Origin: Chanos chanos
Lineage: Eukaryota; Chordata; Actinopteri; Gonorynchiformes; Chanidae
Assembly (NCBI RefSeq): GCF_902362185.1
Contig: NC_044507.1
Coordinates: 8,519,811-8,583,810 of the forward strand
Reading direction: 5' to 3'
Length of the DNA: 64,000 nt
Both the position numbers and the translations under genes were made by a program. The notes beneath the pieces are model-generated. The model searched no databases. It worked only from the letters and a program-made list of their open reading frames with translations, and was not told the DNA's origin. Positions 26,786 to 40,219 of this stretch are shown here, in pieces; the stretch's first letter is position 1, and the number at the start of each line of letters is the position of its first letter.

Positions 26786-29700
26786 ATGGCTCCCACAGAC
26801 AAGACACCTCCATCAAATTTCACTGGCATGAAGTCTAACAGCAATGTAAACCCTACCTCAGTGTCTAAAACTACCATCCCTGCCAGCACCACCACTGCTG
26901 ACCCTGGGTTTCTATCTCATCTCCTGGACAAGATCCCCTGTGAGTACTCACTCACTGTGGGGGCCTCAATCCCTTTCCTAAGCCTGTCCTATTTTAACCC
27001 TGATGGAGCAATGCCTGGACACCTGTTGCATGCACCATATCTAATTCCACCCCAAGCGCACATTTCTTAACTCTCAATTTTCACTTGTTACAAGTTTATC
27101 TCCTCTTAATCCTCCTGGCTGTGCTCTTGTCTCATGCTTTACGTGTGTACCATAGCGGTAGCTATGGCAAAATTGCATCTCGGAGCTGCCCTGGGAAATA
27201 GCTGAAGCCACAAAGTTTTCTTTAAATTGATTCTTTTCCCCATTTTGTTTCTTCACAGTGCCAAGATGGGCCATTTACACCATTTTTGCAGTTATCATTC
27301 TGGTGGTATTACTGTGTTTTCTGTGCATCTGTATAAAATGTTGCTGCAAAGGGAAAAAGAGGAAAAAGAAGAAGGTGGACCAGCAAATCAATATGAAAGG
27401 ACTGACTGGATCCACCACCACAGCTTTGGTAGGCAGTTCTTAAAGAACCCCTCCCTACATACAGCTTGGCACAAACCTATTGGTCGGTGAAAGTAACATC
27501 ACTGATTGGTTCTTTGACCAATACAATCTTTGACTGGCAGGTCCAGCCTGAGGCAGATGATGTGGAGTATGGTTCATCTGATAACTCAAGAGGGAAACTT
27601 CTCTACTCACTGGAGTATAATGCACCAAGTTCAGAGGTTGGCTTTGGGTTTACATACCAGTTTTTAGACATAAATTAAGTGGTGTGTGGTTTATTGCATT
27701 GAAAAGATGTCAAGAAAATACATCATGCTTATATCAGCATTGCATTATATGGTTATACCAGTCAATACTGTTACAGGATAATTAACATGCAATTAATTAA
27801 GATGTTCGTTAGTGTGTCAGTCAACCAGATTAATACTCATTTGTTCATTCATTCATTTTTTTGGCTTGTCAAGAGTGGTATGCACTCTCAGAGTGACTAC
27901 AACATCTCTTTTCTGTGCTTTCCTTTGCATATATGAATATTTATAATTACAGTCATAAATTAGAGATTACCAACTACAACAAGCCAGTACTACTGCTCTA
28001 GAATGACACTGACTGCACTTCTGTTTCCATTAAGCTAACTGTTGGCGTTAAAGAAGCTGCTGATTTAAAAGCTATGGATGCAGGAGGAACTTCAGACCCA
28101 TATGTTAAAGTTTACATCCTTCCAAGCAAATCCAAAACATGCGAAACCAAAGTATTCAGGAAAACTCTCCACCCAGTGTTCAATGAACGATTTAAATACA
28201 AGGTAACTTAGAATATTTCAATTAATCAATTAAAATACCCTCACAATACATCTGTATGATGGTAACAGGGCTATAGAAGCAGAACATCATCAATCTCCAG
28301 CGAAATCCTCCATTTCATAACAGCTGCTTTCAAGGCAGTATGAAAATATCCTAATTTTTTTTATGTTTGAGTCATTTTATTGTAACAGTTTGGGCCATCT
28401 TGCTGTAGATGTGTAAGTGTGTATTTTGCGTGTTTAGATTTCCCAGGCTGAGCTCAGTGAGTCCACGCTCGTGATGCAGGTGTATGACTTCAACAGATTC
28501 TCCAAGCATGATGTCATCGGCGAACTCCGGTTACAGCTTTCCACTGTGGACTGGAATCATGTAATTGAGGAATGGAGAGACTTGAGTGAAGCCTCCAAGT
28601 ATGAGGTACATGGCTCACTTGAGTCCATACACACAAAGAACATGGACCACGCTTTCTATGTTTTAGTTTCACTTAAATGGCTAAATCTCCAAGTCTCCTT
28701 GAAGAATATGAAACGCAGTGTGGGTCCTCATTTTGTTTTGTATGCTCTTCTTCAGCAAGGTCATCTCGGGGAGATCTGCTTCTCCTTGCGCTATGTGCCC
28801 ACAGCGAGCAAGCTCACTGTTGTGATCCTGGAAGCAAAGAACCTGAGGAGCATGGATCAAGGAGGCTCATCAGGTCAGTGTGTCATAATGCAGCAATGTC
28901 CTGTGAAGCTGTCTGTTATGCCAGTGAACACTGAAACATTCTATTTTCTTAACTGGAAATTCTGCAGATCCTTATGTGAAAGTCCAATTGATTCTGGACA
29001 AAAGGAAATGGAAAAAAAGGAAGACATCTGTGAAGAAGAAAACTCTGAATCCCTATTTCAATGAATCATTCACCTTTGAAGTGTCTTTTGAACAGATTCA
29101 AGTGAGTAAAATTAAAATTTAGAATGAGACATAAAGACCAAATGATCCTTCAGGAACCAAACTGGCCTCACAATCATCCAGTATTTTGTTCTTGTCAGTC
29201 TGCATTCTCAAGTAGTCACAGTTACAAGCAGTATCATTGTTCAACCAGGTATCTTAGTATATCTTCTCCTGTTGTAAATGTTTTGAATTTAGTCTAAGCA
29301 CTCACTTTGATTCTTTAGCCTCTACCTGTTTTTAGTGCCAAATACTTACACCAGAAAATATTTTTGTTGTTACACATCCAAATTTGCTAGTTTCGTTGAG
29401 GTAATGTTATAGGATCTGTTGCCATTACTGTGTAATTGATTGATTTAAGATGAATTTATTAGGTTTCAGTATGGAAAGAGTGTGAATTAACTCTGGCTAT
29501 ATGAATTTACACTAGCATTTTGCAAAAATGTTTGATCCATGTCTATTTAAACAAACCGTTTAAATTAAGCTGTTGGTTTGGACTCACTGTCTTTCCCTGT
29601 CACTTCCATTTTTGTAGAGAGTGCAGCTGGTGATCTCAGTGTGGGACCATGATAAGGTTACCAGGAATGATGCCATTGGGAAGATTTTCCTGGGCTGCGA

Positions 29701-29857
29701 TGCAACAGGGAACCAGCTGCGTCATTGGGCGGACATGTTATCAAACCCTCGAAGGCCAATTGCACAGTGGCACACCCTGCTCTCAGCTGAGCAGGTAGAC
29801 TCCACCCTGGCACTGAAGCACACTCTAAAGATACCATTTACCAATAAGACCTTCTGA
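26786..29857 (+). CDS. syt8: Synaptotagmin, syt8-like
   Basis: Membrane-trafficking Ca2+ sensor of the synaptotagmin family. Coding exons are 26,786-26,939, 27,259-27,428, 27,541-27,636, 28,035-28,202, 28,438-28,605, 28,756-28,873, 28,968-29,101 and 29,618-29,857, giving 415 aa with all phases consistent. A short lumenal N-terminus has an NFT sequon (Asn11). It is followed by a transmembrane helix (about 55-78), a CIKCCC palmitoylation-type cluster and a Lys/Arg stretch. C2A spans about 120-250 and C2B about 253-400. C2B keeps all five Ca2+-binding Asp positions ([21 protein letters not shown]) and the KKRK polybasic strand. In C2A, Syt1's YDFD is YDFN, so one Asp ligand is Asn. Family is certain. 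The syt8 name relies on the neighbouring tnni2 genes, as in human. Confidence 0.88.
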
Positions 29858-30267
29858 AAGTGCTCAGAAAGCAAAAATAGATTTGACTATTTCTTATCGC
29901 TCTTAAAATCTATTTTTTTTTTTTTTTTACCATACTTACTGTACATTCCAACACTACTACATTCCATAATGAGATAAACTGCACTGTACCAGTTCAATGG
30001 TTTGAGAAGTGACAGGAAGTTATTTCATATCTTTCATTCCCTATTATTCTTTACTTGACTACATTCTTCTGTTAAACATCTGCACTTTAAAGGTGGTGTG
30101 ACATTAAAGTAATACACTATGTAGTTCAAAAAGGACAGCGATTAAAATATATATATGTAACAGGCTTTAATCCTGATCATATATCATGTCTGAATTTGTT
30201 TTTTATATTTATATCTATATTATAGAGATGATGATTATGATTTAACTACAGTATGTTTGTACAGATG

Positions 30268-30273
30268 AATAAA
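30268..30273 (+). other. Probable syt8 poly(A) signal
   Basis: AATAAA about 410 bp after the syt8 stop codon, following a T-rich 3' UTR. Confidence 0.5.
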
Positions 30274-30644
30274 TAAGCAAATCTTTGGAACCATGTAGTG
30301 TCCACAGACTGCGACATGTCTCTTTACCCCAATTTAAACAGATGGTGAACCTATCCCCCCCCCCCCTCTCTCTCTCTTTCCCATGATGGAAAATTAAAAG
30401 GGTTATAGGGAACAGATAGCAGTGTCAGCTTTGGGCAGGTTCTGACTCATAGTCAGCCCTCTAGTGGCAACACAAATAGTGAGACAAAGGGCAGGATTCC
30501 AAGTGTCAGCACACATGTGCCTTAATTAGAACAGGCTAATGAAGTTGCAGATGGTTTATTCTGGTGCACTGGGAATATTGCAGGTACAAAGGTATGTTTA
30601 CACCTCATTTATGTTCTACTGATTGTTTTGAAATTAATTATACC

Positions 30645-30852
30645 CAGAGTGCGAATTATACAGTGACGATCGGGGGGGTCGACTTTTTCTCCAGGGCTAG
30701 ATAGCATAGGATATATAAATGCGCACCCCCAAACTGTTTTTTTTTGTTGTTGTTGTTGTTGTTTTTTACCTCTTTTGGCAGGGCCCAAGTCTTAATTTGG
30801 GGGGTCAGACCCCCCCCCCCCTCCCCCAGTCCCCCTCGTAATTCGAACCATG
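30645..30852. mobile_element. hAT-type MITE, 208 bp, exact 8-bp target duplication
   Basis: The element is flanked by an exact direct repeat ATTATACC (30,637-30,644 and 30,853-30,860). The 8-bp length is diagnostic of hAT transposons. Terminal inverted repeats are CAGAGTGCGAATTA at the left and, reverse-complemented, CATGGTTCGAATTA at the right. The interior is low-complexity with long G and C runs and no ORF. It is therefore a non-autonomous element needing a transposase from elsewhere. The intact target duplication suggests a moderately young insertion. Confidence 0.75.
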
Positions 30853-33550
30853 ATTATACCCACTCAAAGATAATTTTCAGGATTAAGTGTAAAGTTGTTG
30901 CTTACTTAGAGTTTGGTCCTCAACTATTTTTTTTTAAATCAACTATGCATGTTATCTCTTAGACATTCTTCATCTGATGTGATATTATGTGGCATTGACT
31001 GGGTGAATGCCGCATATGGTGTTTATGCGTGTTTGTCTCCATGGTGACATGGAGCTTGGTCCAGTGATCCAGTAGAGGCAACCTTTAGTTCACACTTCAC
31101 CCTGCTGTGAGCATGGGGTGCTCTGATGTTCTAACAGGGGCATCCCCCCCCCTTTTCTCTGCTCCACACACAGGTCATGTTGTGAGACATGCAGAGATCA
31201 GTCAGATCCTTCACAGCTTGGAATGACATGAACAAAGCAAAGATACATTTCTGTGCATTTTAGACTGACTGTCCTGCAATCTTTGCCAAAGCTCAGTCTT
31301 TGCTGAGACATCAATGGAAGCAAATGGCTAATCAGTGTCAGCACACATTAGAAGAACTGCAGTCACTGGAGAGCCATACATAAAAATAATACATGAAATT
31401 AAGTCATTATTCTTGATACTCACTACCCCCTTTTTTCTTAGCAGTTCCTCTCTTTTGCGTACTATCGTACAGAATCCTGGTTTATGCTCACATGGGATAA
31501 AAGAGGTGTAAGTAATATGACCAGGAACATAGAAGAGGCATGAGGCTACTTTCCTGGAGGCAGCCTGGCTCCAGCACTCTAAGCAGTCTTGCAGGCAGGT
31601 CATAAACAGACACGTCTTGTTCACAATTGAATGGTTGAGGAGCAAGAGCCTACTCTTTGAAATGCAAATGACAACATTACAACACCCACCCATGTTTAGT
31701 TGAGTCTTCATCTTTATCATGCATGTGTAAGTGTCCATTACAGCCCTGCTTCAGACATCTGATGCAACAGAAGATGCGGTGGTGTCTTTCAAGTTCTTCC
31801 CAGCTTTCTTCATTAAAAAAAAAAAAAAGAAAGCAAGAAAGACAAGGATAACACTTCATTATCTGATTTTTATGGAACAACTTTGATTTATTGTAAGTGT
31901 TGTCTATACTGTTTCCCTTCAGGAAAATACAACTCAACGGCAATGTTTTTAACAGAGAAGAGTTCCTCTGGATAACCTATTACTTTGTTTATTTCATATT
32001 TTGATTCTGATCTGATGTGTCTACTGATTAACACCTTTGGCTTGGAACAATAAGCAAAATACTGTGAAAACAGTGGTCAGCTTATCATTGCACTGTGGAA
32101 CACAGTGCACAGAGTGTGACATCACTGTGTGCTGAGGTTTCCAGGATACATGGAGAGTGCGGCCGTCTAATTAAACAGTGATGTGACCACACCACATAAG
32201 TGATTGCTCTCAGTAACTGCTCGACAGTCAATAACAAAGACTGATAAGCTGTCTCGGAGCGGAGAGATTATAACATCAACTAAACATTGGATATCACGGG
32301 GTGAGTAAAACATTGTATAAAACTGTATGGGATTACAAATGGGAAAAGAACATTGGTGTCGTTTACTTAATACATTAAACATTTGTATCTAAAACAATAA
32401 AAATAGGAAATTAGGTTGAAAAAAGGGTATCTCTGCACAAACAAGTACAACTGCAGTCTTATGCTTTTTGAAAGGTTAAGATTTAACACACACACATATT
32501 CACGTACAACTCAACCTTTGCAATAGCAGACCGTTAGAAACTCAGTTTGAATGTTAGCAAATCTCTTTACAATTACTTTAAAAAAAGAGGAAATTAACCA
32601 TCTCCCCCCCACAGCTACAATCTTTGTGATGTTTATGAGTTGGATGTGCCTCAAGTGTGCTCTGTACACATTCAATTTCGTACCAATACGATTCCATAAT
32701 TAGCTTTTACAAACCCAAACTCATATGCCATTTCAGACCACAGTTAAACTGCACTAACATAATCATAAAACCGTAATTTTCGTTTTTCACTTGCGGACAC
32801 ACACATCCTTGACGGTAAACCACACATTAGGACTACATTTACCAGCAGCAGCTGTTCGTCGCTTGTATGAGGTCAATTGTCCACGTGAGCTTCATTCAGC
32901 TGAGTGCTGCAAAGGGAGATTGAATGGCTAGGGGTTGTGTTGACAAAAAAATCTTCAATTTGATGCATTTTGTCGATATCGATATGTTTTAAGGTCGTTT
33001 TATTCGCGGTTTGGTGCTGTTGTTTGATCTTCTTAATATGGGTTGGTGAACATATTCCGCTTATAGCCATGCATGCATTGCTGAAAAATAGACTAACAGG
33101 CTACTGCATCAGCTTGCCAGCCAGTAACTAATCAGGTGATAATGGTGATCTCTAGATACCTCCGCAGAGATTCGCAGTGATATAAACGTTCTTTTACTAC
33201 AGTGCTGAGCTGCCAGTGGCTTTACATGTACGATAGTCAATAGCAGATTATTAAAGATGCTATAAGCATGAGGCGACTCGCCTAAGCACGAATCAGACAT
33301 TCCATGCAACGCTGTGATCTCCACTTTCGTGTCTCCTGAAGGCTATGTCATGGAATGCGAAATTGCGGGGGTGTTCATGTTTTTTGCAGCCAGGTTGCAT
33401 TACATGGTAGTATAGGGAAACACTATCTGGTGCTATTTCATGTTTCATGGATTACTTATTTTGGGGGGAAAATCTTATACATATTGTAATTTTTTTTTTC
33501 TTTCTCTCTTTTTTCCTTATTTGTCAATTTCTCTCTGTAGGAAGCAGAAA

Positions 33551-36500
33551 ATGGAAAGCGCTGAAAAATGGAGCAAAGACCTTACTGCACCTCACCAATA
33601 TGATAATAAAATCAATTCCAGCAGAAATGGGAAGACAGGTAGGCCATGTTCCATTTACTCAGTTCAACAAATTCAACAGGTAATAGCTGAGGATTATTCT
33701 AATGAATACTTTGGGAACTGAGGGAAAAATCTTAGAAGCTTAGAGTGAAGTAAACTGTCTTATGTAATTTGTGACTTCAGTAATTAGAACAGCCAGGTTT
33801 GGCCTTTATTACTTAACATAGAAAACCAACTGAAATTTAGTCAGTGAATTCAAAAAGCAAAAGTGAGTTCTTTTCAGTTTTGGATTTGAAATGGCGTTTA
33901 CTCAAATACTACCATATAGTAAAAATATAGTAGTCAAATGTTGCAACCAAGGAGAACAAAACCTCATTTTCTTTTCTTTTCTTTTTTTCAGGCATGATTG
34001 CCAAGAATCTCCTCAATTCCCTAAAGATCCGCAATCATTTACAGTTGCAACCCATATCTCGATCAGCATGTGCTACTGGTATGTATTAGTAACTTTTACA
34101 GTTTTCCTTCTCTTTATTACTGGTTTGTGCTAGTAGATATTCTCATGATAAAAATCAGGTTCATTGCTTGCTGTGGCTCCTATGTTGTTCTCAAATATTG
34201 TTCATGTGCTGTGGTCATTTGTCTAATGAGGAAACATTGGTTCAGCACAGTCTATTATGTACACATAAAGGATTCTTATCTTCCACAGGTACATTTGGAC
34301 ACACCTTCAAACACAGACATTTTCCATGTTGTTTCCGCGCTGTAGTCTTTTAAGAGAAATTCCCTGCCGCAGTGTTTATGAAAATTAGCAGTTTAACCAG
34401 GAAATCCCGATAATCTCTTGAGTTTATCATCATTTCAGCTGTGAGGACTTACAGTGTGTATAAGTAATCTTTTTCAGTGATCATATCTAGGGCTCCCCTG
34501 CAACAGTGCAGCATTCAGTATAAACAGCAGTGAAATGAAAACGGTGGTTCAGCACGGGGTGCGTCTTAGTTAGGTTACTACTGTAGGATTTCTGCTGTTT
34601 GAAATGTCATTCTACATACAAACCTGATCATTCCAATGGATGTTTTCAAGTTTACTGGATGCTTTCTCTTCTGAATCCTGCTAATTTGCAGGTTTTCTTG
34701 ATCTTACATCAGATTGGAGAAAATTTGAAAATGTTTTCATTAGAAATGAGAGGAAGTTTAGTTATGCTGCGATCCATTTGGTATAATGCTACATATTCGA
34801 TGTTCAATTAGATATCCTCTGTCATTTTAACTCTTTTTTTTATATTCTTTTACACATGTTTCAAACAACTGGAGCACTATGACACTTCTTTTAAAAAATC
34901 AAACAAATGTTTATTTATAAAACAACTATGATGAAGACTGTGACAGTGGAGAAACACATTTTGTATGCAGAAGTATGTTCTGACATAGGAAACCAACATT
35001 TTTGTAACACGTGAAAAATCAAACACACCCATCTATGTTATATGTTTTTTTTTTTTTTTTTAAATATGTTTTTGTTAAACCAGCTGAAGTGAGCTTGGTT
35101 AAAGTGGTAATCTGGAGTTGTTCCTGTATTGATCAGTATGGTTCTTAAGTGCCATTGATGAGCACACTTGTACCATCAGAAGCACTGACAGAATATATTT
35201 AGTCTCTGGCCAACAATGGAGATGGGGATTTTCTCTCTTCTCACCACAATTCACAGACCAATTTTTATTGGAAATGTATCTCTAACTTAAAACTAGCAAT
35301 AGGTTTTACATTTAAATATTGTTGTTTTTTTTTTTTCACGGAAACATATAACCACTAAACATATAAACACAAACCACTTCTTTTTTACAGTTTTGTATTT
35401 TAGAATCTGTTTGCTTGTAGTTACACATTTAGTTATATTCAGACCTAACTTGAAGCGCTGACTTACTCCAAAGTTCATGTCGTCTTCTGATCCGACCCAT
35501 TTGTTTTTGTGAAAATTAGGTTCCTGTCCAAATCTGATGATGAGTAGAAATGAGCAGCCTGAAACTCGGCCAGTCCCTCTGGCCCTGACCCCCCAACTGC
35601 CCCCCAGGACACACCGGCCCCTTTGCCTCTCTGTCTCCTCTGACAGCAATGGCCGCTTCAAAGCCCTGGAGACCCAGGAATGGAAGAACAATCTCAAAGC
35701 TCAGGTGTGTGTTTAGTTGGATCTGTAAGCTCAGAAGTACTTTAACTGGTTATTCATGCCAAACGCAAGAAATATTCCTTGTTGACTCAGTTATCTGAGA
35801 GGCAGATTCAGTTTAAATGATAAGTGTCCCATTGTAATTCTAGCAGCACCAGTGCTATGGAATGTTATTTAGTCTGTTTTTATGTGCGTGTGTATGTTTG
35901 TGTATATGCCTCAGATGGAACAGGCCCACAATGCTGGTGCCGCCAGCAGCACTGGGTCCCTGGAGCGAGCATCTCTCTTCTGCGCCTCTGGATCCACCAC
36001 TGCGTCCAGCTCTGGTCTGTCTAGCCCGGTGGACACCCTGACTAAAAACAAGTCCTCTAGCCGATTCTCCCTTTTCTCCCCTCCCTGGAACAGCAGTTCC
36101 GAGTCTGACTCAAATCCACCCTCGCGTTCCGGCTCTAAGAAATTGCGTAACTATAGTCGCAGGGCCGGCAAGGTGCCAGACACTCCGGATGGCAAGCAGG
36201 GTGGCCCGGAGCACTTCCAGTACTCTGAGCCTGTCATCTCCAAGGTTACAGATTACATCTACGTGGGGAACCTTAACGCTGCTTACAGTGGGCGTACACT
36301 GTGTCGCAACAACATTGACAGTATCATTGACATGAGCAGCCTGCCGGGAGAGACATGTCTGAGCCTCATTCCTTGCACCTGCTCTCGCGGGGCAAAACAC
36401 AGCTGGTCTCGCCTGAAAGTAGACATCAGCGAGCTGCCTGACACCAGTGGAGAGGGCCCAGCTCTCAGGCAGCGTTGCTTTGAGGACATCAATGAGTGCA

Positions 36501-36772
36501 TTGATGCATCCACAGAGAAGAGAAAGCGTGTGCTCGTGCACTGCCGTGATGGCTTCTCCCTCGCCCCCACTTGTATCATCCAGTACCTAATGGTTAAGCA
36601 AAATATGAGGCTTATTGCTGCCTATGAGCTCCTTAGAGCAAAACACCCAGTGAATATCAAAGAATGCCATCAAAACGTGCTGGTTAACCTGGAGAGAACC
36701 CTTAGGCCAGGGGGCAACGTAGACCCAGAGTGCTTCAAGCAGGCCATCTCTCGCAAAGTGGCTTGGACCTGA
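33551..36772 (+). CDS. Atypical dual-specificity-phosphatase-like protein, probable pseudophosphatase
   Basis: Coding exons are 33,551-33,638, 33,992-34,078, 35,520-35,704 and 35,915-36,772; phases agree and give 405 aa. Residues 1-120 are a basic, Ser/Pro-containing region unlike any domain I know. Residues 121-225 are Ser-rich. Residues about 230-395 resemble a DUSP domain: VISKVTDYIYVGNLNAA, then IDSIIDMSS, then LKVDISELPD, then VLVHCRDGFSLAPT, then AYELLRAKHPVNI. The signature HCx(5)R is HCRDGFSL, so Cys330 is kept but the phosphate-binding Arg is Leu336. Catalysis is therefore doubtful, and a substrate-binding role is inferred by analogy with STYX-type proteins. The ATG follows a clear TAG acceptor; coding could begin in an earlier exon, since the frame stays open to the exon border. 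I do not recognise the orthologue. Confidence 0.82.
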
Positions 36773-36999
36773 CTGCCCTGCTTGATGGAGAGGGTCATCT
36801 CAAGTCATTTGGGTTGGGTGTTTTTGTTTTTGTTTTGTTTTTTGAAAGTCTTTTTGTGGTGAAAAGTTCAAGGCAGCTTATTGTTGGTTACAAGTCACTT
36901 GGTTGTCATGATATTAACTAACTGCTGTGAAAATGTCAGTAGATGCACTGGCTCTTCAAAGCTTGTGAATCTGACTCATTTTCTCTTTCACATTAAAGA

Positions 37000-37005
37000 A
37001 ATAAA
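37000..37005 (+). other. Possible poly(A) signal of DUSP-like gene
   Basis: AATAAA about 230 bp after the stop codon. Further A/T-rich signals downstream, to about 38,560, would allow a longer 3' UTR. Confidence 0.4.
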
Positions 37006-40000
37006 AGAGAGAGAAAGCGTGTTCCAGACAGCTGCTAAACCTGGAGATGTCTCCTTTTGTATTTAACATTTAGACTTCATCAGTTGCCCTAGAAGTCTGT
37101 GTGTTTTGGGATGACGCCATGTCATTGTGGTACTTTCTACTTCAGGGGAATTTGATGGGAGATCTCAGGAGACCCGATGATGTCAAGTATGGCTGCAATG
37201 TTGTGCCGTTTGTCTCAGACACAAAGAAGACCAAATGCATTAAAGCATGTAAAGACATATTATTGAAGAAAGTCACCACTTACAAAATTTGCAGATTCAT
37301 TCTTCACTAGCACAAGCTGACTTTTGAAGCATGGACGACAGTTGCCACCAACAGAAATACCTGCATTGTTGGCAGCTTTAACAACCTGAGCGGTGTCTGT
37401 GTTTCTCTGAATTTTCCAGAGCTGTAGGACATGTTGAAAGATATGTGGTAAGAATTGTCCTCCATGAGGAAAATACTCATTAACCAAGTGTCTTTTTTTT
37501 TCCCTTTTCTTTATCGAATAACTATTTGAAGAAAATTTTGCTTTGGTGCTTTGAGAACGTGGTATTGTGATTCCAACCTGTATCTCAGTGGAATGTCAGT
37601 ATTTGTCTTACAAGTCAGACTGAATTGTGAAGCAGTGTTCAGCTGCAAAGAAATATTGCACTAATAATGAGGTTGCAATTAAACTGCGCACATAATACAT
37701 TCAATTTACCCTAACATGCCATCAGTTTTTGAATATTAGTTGCTCAGCCAATTATAGACTTTTATTTTGGATTTTGTTCTTGTGAATATGGTAGATGATG
37801 ATAATTGTTATAAATTAAATTGTTATTTAAAATTAAAAGTTGTTCTGTTATGGTGTTCTCTTTAGCCATTTAGCAAGATTAAACAAATCTTTCAGAAATG
37901 TTAGTATTGCTTATGCTTCTTAACAGTGATACTCTATTTTGTTATGTATTGGCGAGTATGGTAAAGAAAGAGGATCTTGAGTTTTGGTGCCTTTGTTTGA
38001 AATTGTTTCGTGTGACTGTATTGTGACACTCACACACTTGTATGCAGCTGTCAGACATTGACACATGATGTTTTTATGCTCTAAAAATCTCTATATTATT
38101 GCTGTCCATGTTATAACTGGAGTACATTGTGATGTATGGGAGAGCACAGTTCCATTTGAAGAAGTAATTATCATTGTATAAATTTTGTTGCAGTGGTCAT
38201 GCCCGTAAACAGTGCCAGTATTTTTGGCGTGATGGTGACATGTGCAAGTCAGTCAATGTTATCATCCTCTATTTCTTGCAGTCCTGCCGTCCACTGAAAT
38301 GATGCTGCCGATAAGCATAAGTTCTTCTCTTATTTTCTAAGTGCTCTGGTTTATAGTATAGATGTATAGCTTTAAATTGAACTTTTGCTGTTAATTTTCT
38401 AGGACGGTCTCACAACTTGATCTCTCAGGTGAACTTTTATGGCCGAAAATGATCTCATTGCGTCTGAAACCAGAATATGACACAATGTATTTTCTGTATC
38501 ATGTTTTTAAAGTCATATGCATTTGTATATGTAGTTATTAAAGTGCACAATTAAAGCATCAGTGGCTCAATTGGTTATGACTTCTTTTCTTGTTTTGAAG
38601 CTGTAACACTTTAAATGGTTTAAACGAAGTTTGTCTTATTGGACCTTATACCTAAGCAGAATTTGGCTAATTTAATTTTACCACCACATCAGTGCACAGT
38701 TCCCACTGATTGCAAAGGTCATAGTAAAGCAAGAACAGGCTTATTATCTTGAACTGGCCCAAATGGAGCCTCAAGTCTGGGTTGGGAGTCTCCCTGTCTC
38801 AAATTTGAGCTGAGGAAGAAGAATCCTGATCCCATATGGATGTTGCAGTGTCATCAGTCATGGCAGAATGATCCACAACATGAACTATAGACTGCAGATT
38901 ATGGTCTTATTGCCCCGTGTTATGGTCTTCACTCACACTTTGCTTAGTTATCCTCTGTGACGCCACTTCATCTGCACAGACCGGCCTGGGGGACTGCAGA
39001 ATTGAGAGTACCTCATCTGGAGGGAGACCTATGGTATCTTTCTTTCACTTCTACTTTTGTCCAAGACTTGTTAGGGAATTCTGCCAGACCATTAAGTTAT
39101 CTGACCAGTTTGATTGCTCTGTCAGATAAGGTGCTCTCAACTTGAGGGAGTGACACTAACTATCCTATTGGCGACGTGATGCATTGATGCACATAAATAT
39201 GTATCAGCTGAACTGAAATTTATGTAGTGACTTTGAGTATATGATGTCCCTTAGTTTCTAGGCCTCTACTGAATGTGATTCATCTCGAAAATTGAAGTGA
39301 AAAAAGAGTTTCTTGGTTAGCTAGCCTGTGATCCTCATTCATCAGACATCTCTACAGATAGTAAAATACACATAAACAAAAAATCACAAAAATACAAAGT
39401 TTATTCACGTTGACAAGGACGTCTCATTCTAAGGTCGTTAAAGATGATTTCTTGAGCCTTATTTGTCTTTGACATTTATGAATTTGCACACACACATTGT
39501 GAATATATTGTAAATTTACACATAATGGTCATATTTATGATTTAACACAGTTTTGGACAGTTTTTGCACAGTCGTCTCCTGTTTTACCCATTGACATGGT
39601 TCCAATTTGCATTTTGAATTAGCAGAAAGCTGAGCCCAACAAAATGCAATATTTTCATCCCAGTATGTCTCTGCTGCTAAACCTGTTCTTAGGTGGGATC
39701 CACATGATTGTTAGATAGATTTTAATAACTGCTACTAGAGTTGGCATTTTAGATGCTACACAACAGCAGGAATTTTTTACCCAATTCCATATTCCAAATC
39801 CTTTTGACAAAAGCTAGACAACATATAGACAGTATGTTGAGATATGCTGCCAGGACACTCTGTAGACATTTTCCTTCACAGAGGGGTTGCTACATGAGCT
39901 ATATGAGTTCCTCAGTATGATTAAGGCCCTTCTTTCTTCTTTGCTCTTGCATGATGTAACTTATTTTGTAATGGATTCAAGCTCTTCTGTCATCTGGTTA

Positions 40001-40181
40001 ACTTGATATAGGACAGTGGCAGATTTGTTCTTTTCTTGGGATGGGGTCATATAGCATCGCCCCTTTACCCTTCCTCTGTCAGCTGCTAGTTGGCTAACTG
40101 CTACTTGTTAACAGCTAACCGCTAATGGCTAATTGCACAAGAGCTAAAAAGGTCAGATACGATATATGACCTGTCTGGAGA

Positions 40182-40186
<5 letters not shown>

Positions 40187-40218
<32 letters not shown>
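40187..40218. repeat. CT/TC microsatellite
   Basis: About sixteen CT units, followed by CTTT/CTTG-type pyrimidine repeats. Confidence 0.85.

Positions 40219-40219
<1 letters not shown>

Larger units (their letters stand above)
29858..33540. other. Region between syt8 and the DUSP-like gene
   Basis: syt8 3' UTR, then non-coding DNA with C-rich runs (30,354-30,366 and 31,144-31,152) and the hAT MITE at 30,645. A 136-codon minus frame (31,328-31,738) shows no family resemblance and is not called. An untranslated first exon and promoter of the DUSP-like gene are expected here but were not located. Confidence 0.55.

Noticed and set aside
31328-31738. 136-codon minus-strand frame with many Cys
   Set aside because: No family resemblance, no supporting splice sites or partner exons; chance length.
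35293-35697. 134-codon minus-strand frame
   Set aside because: Antisense shadow of exon 3 of the DUSP-like gene.
38555-38585. tRNA-like string AGTGGCTCAATTGGTTATGAC
   Set aside because: Resembles a tRNA/SINE head, but no anticodon arm, T arm or acceptor pairing follows.
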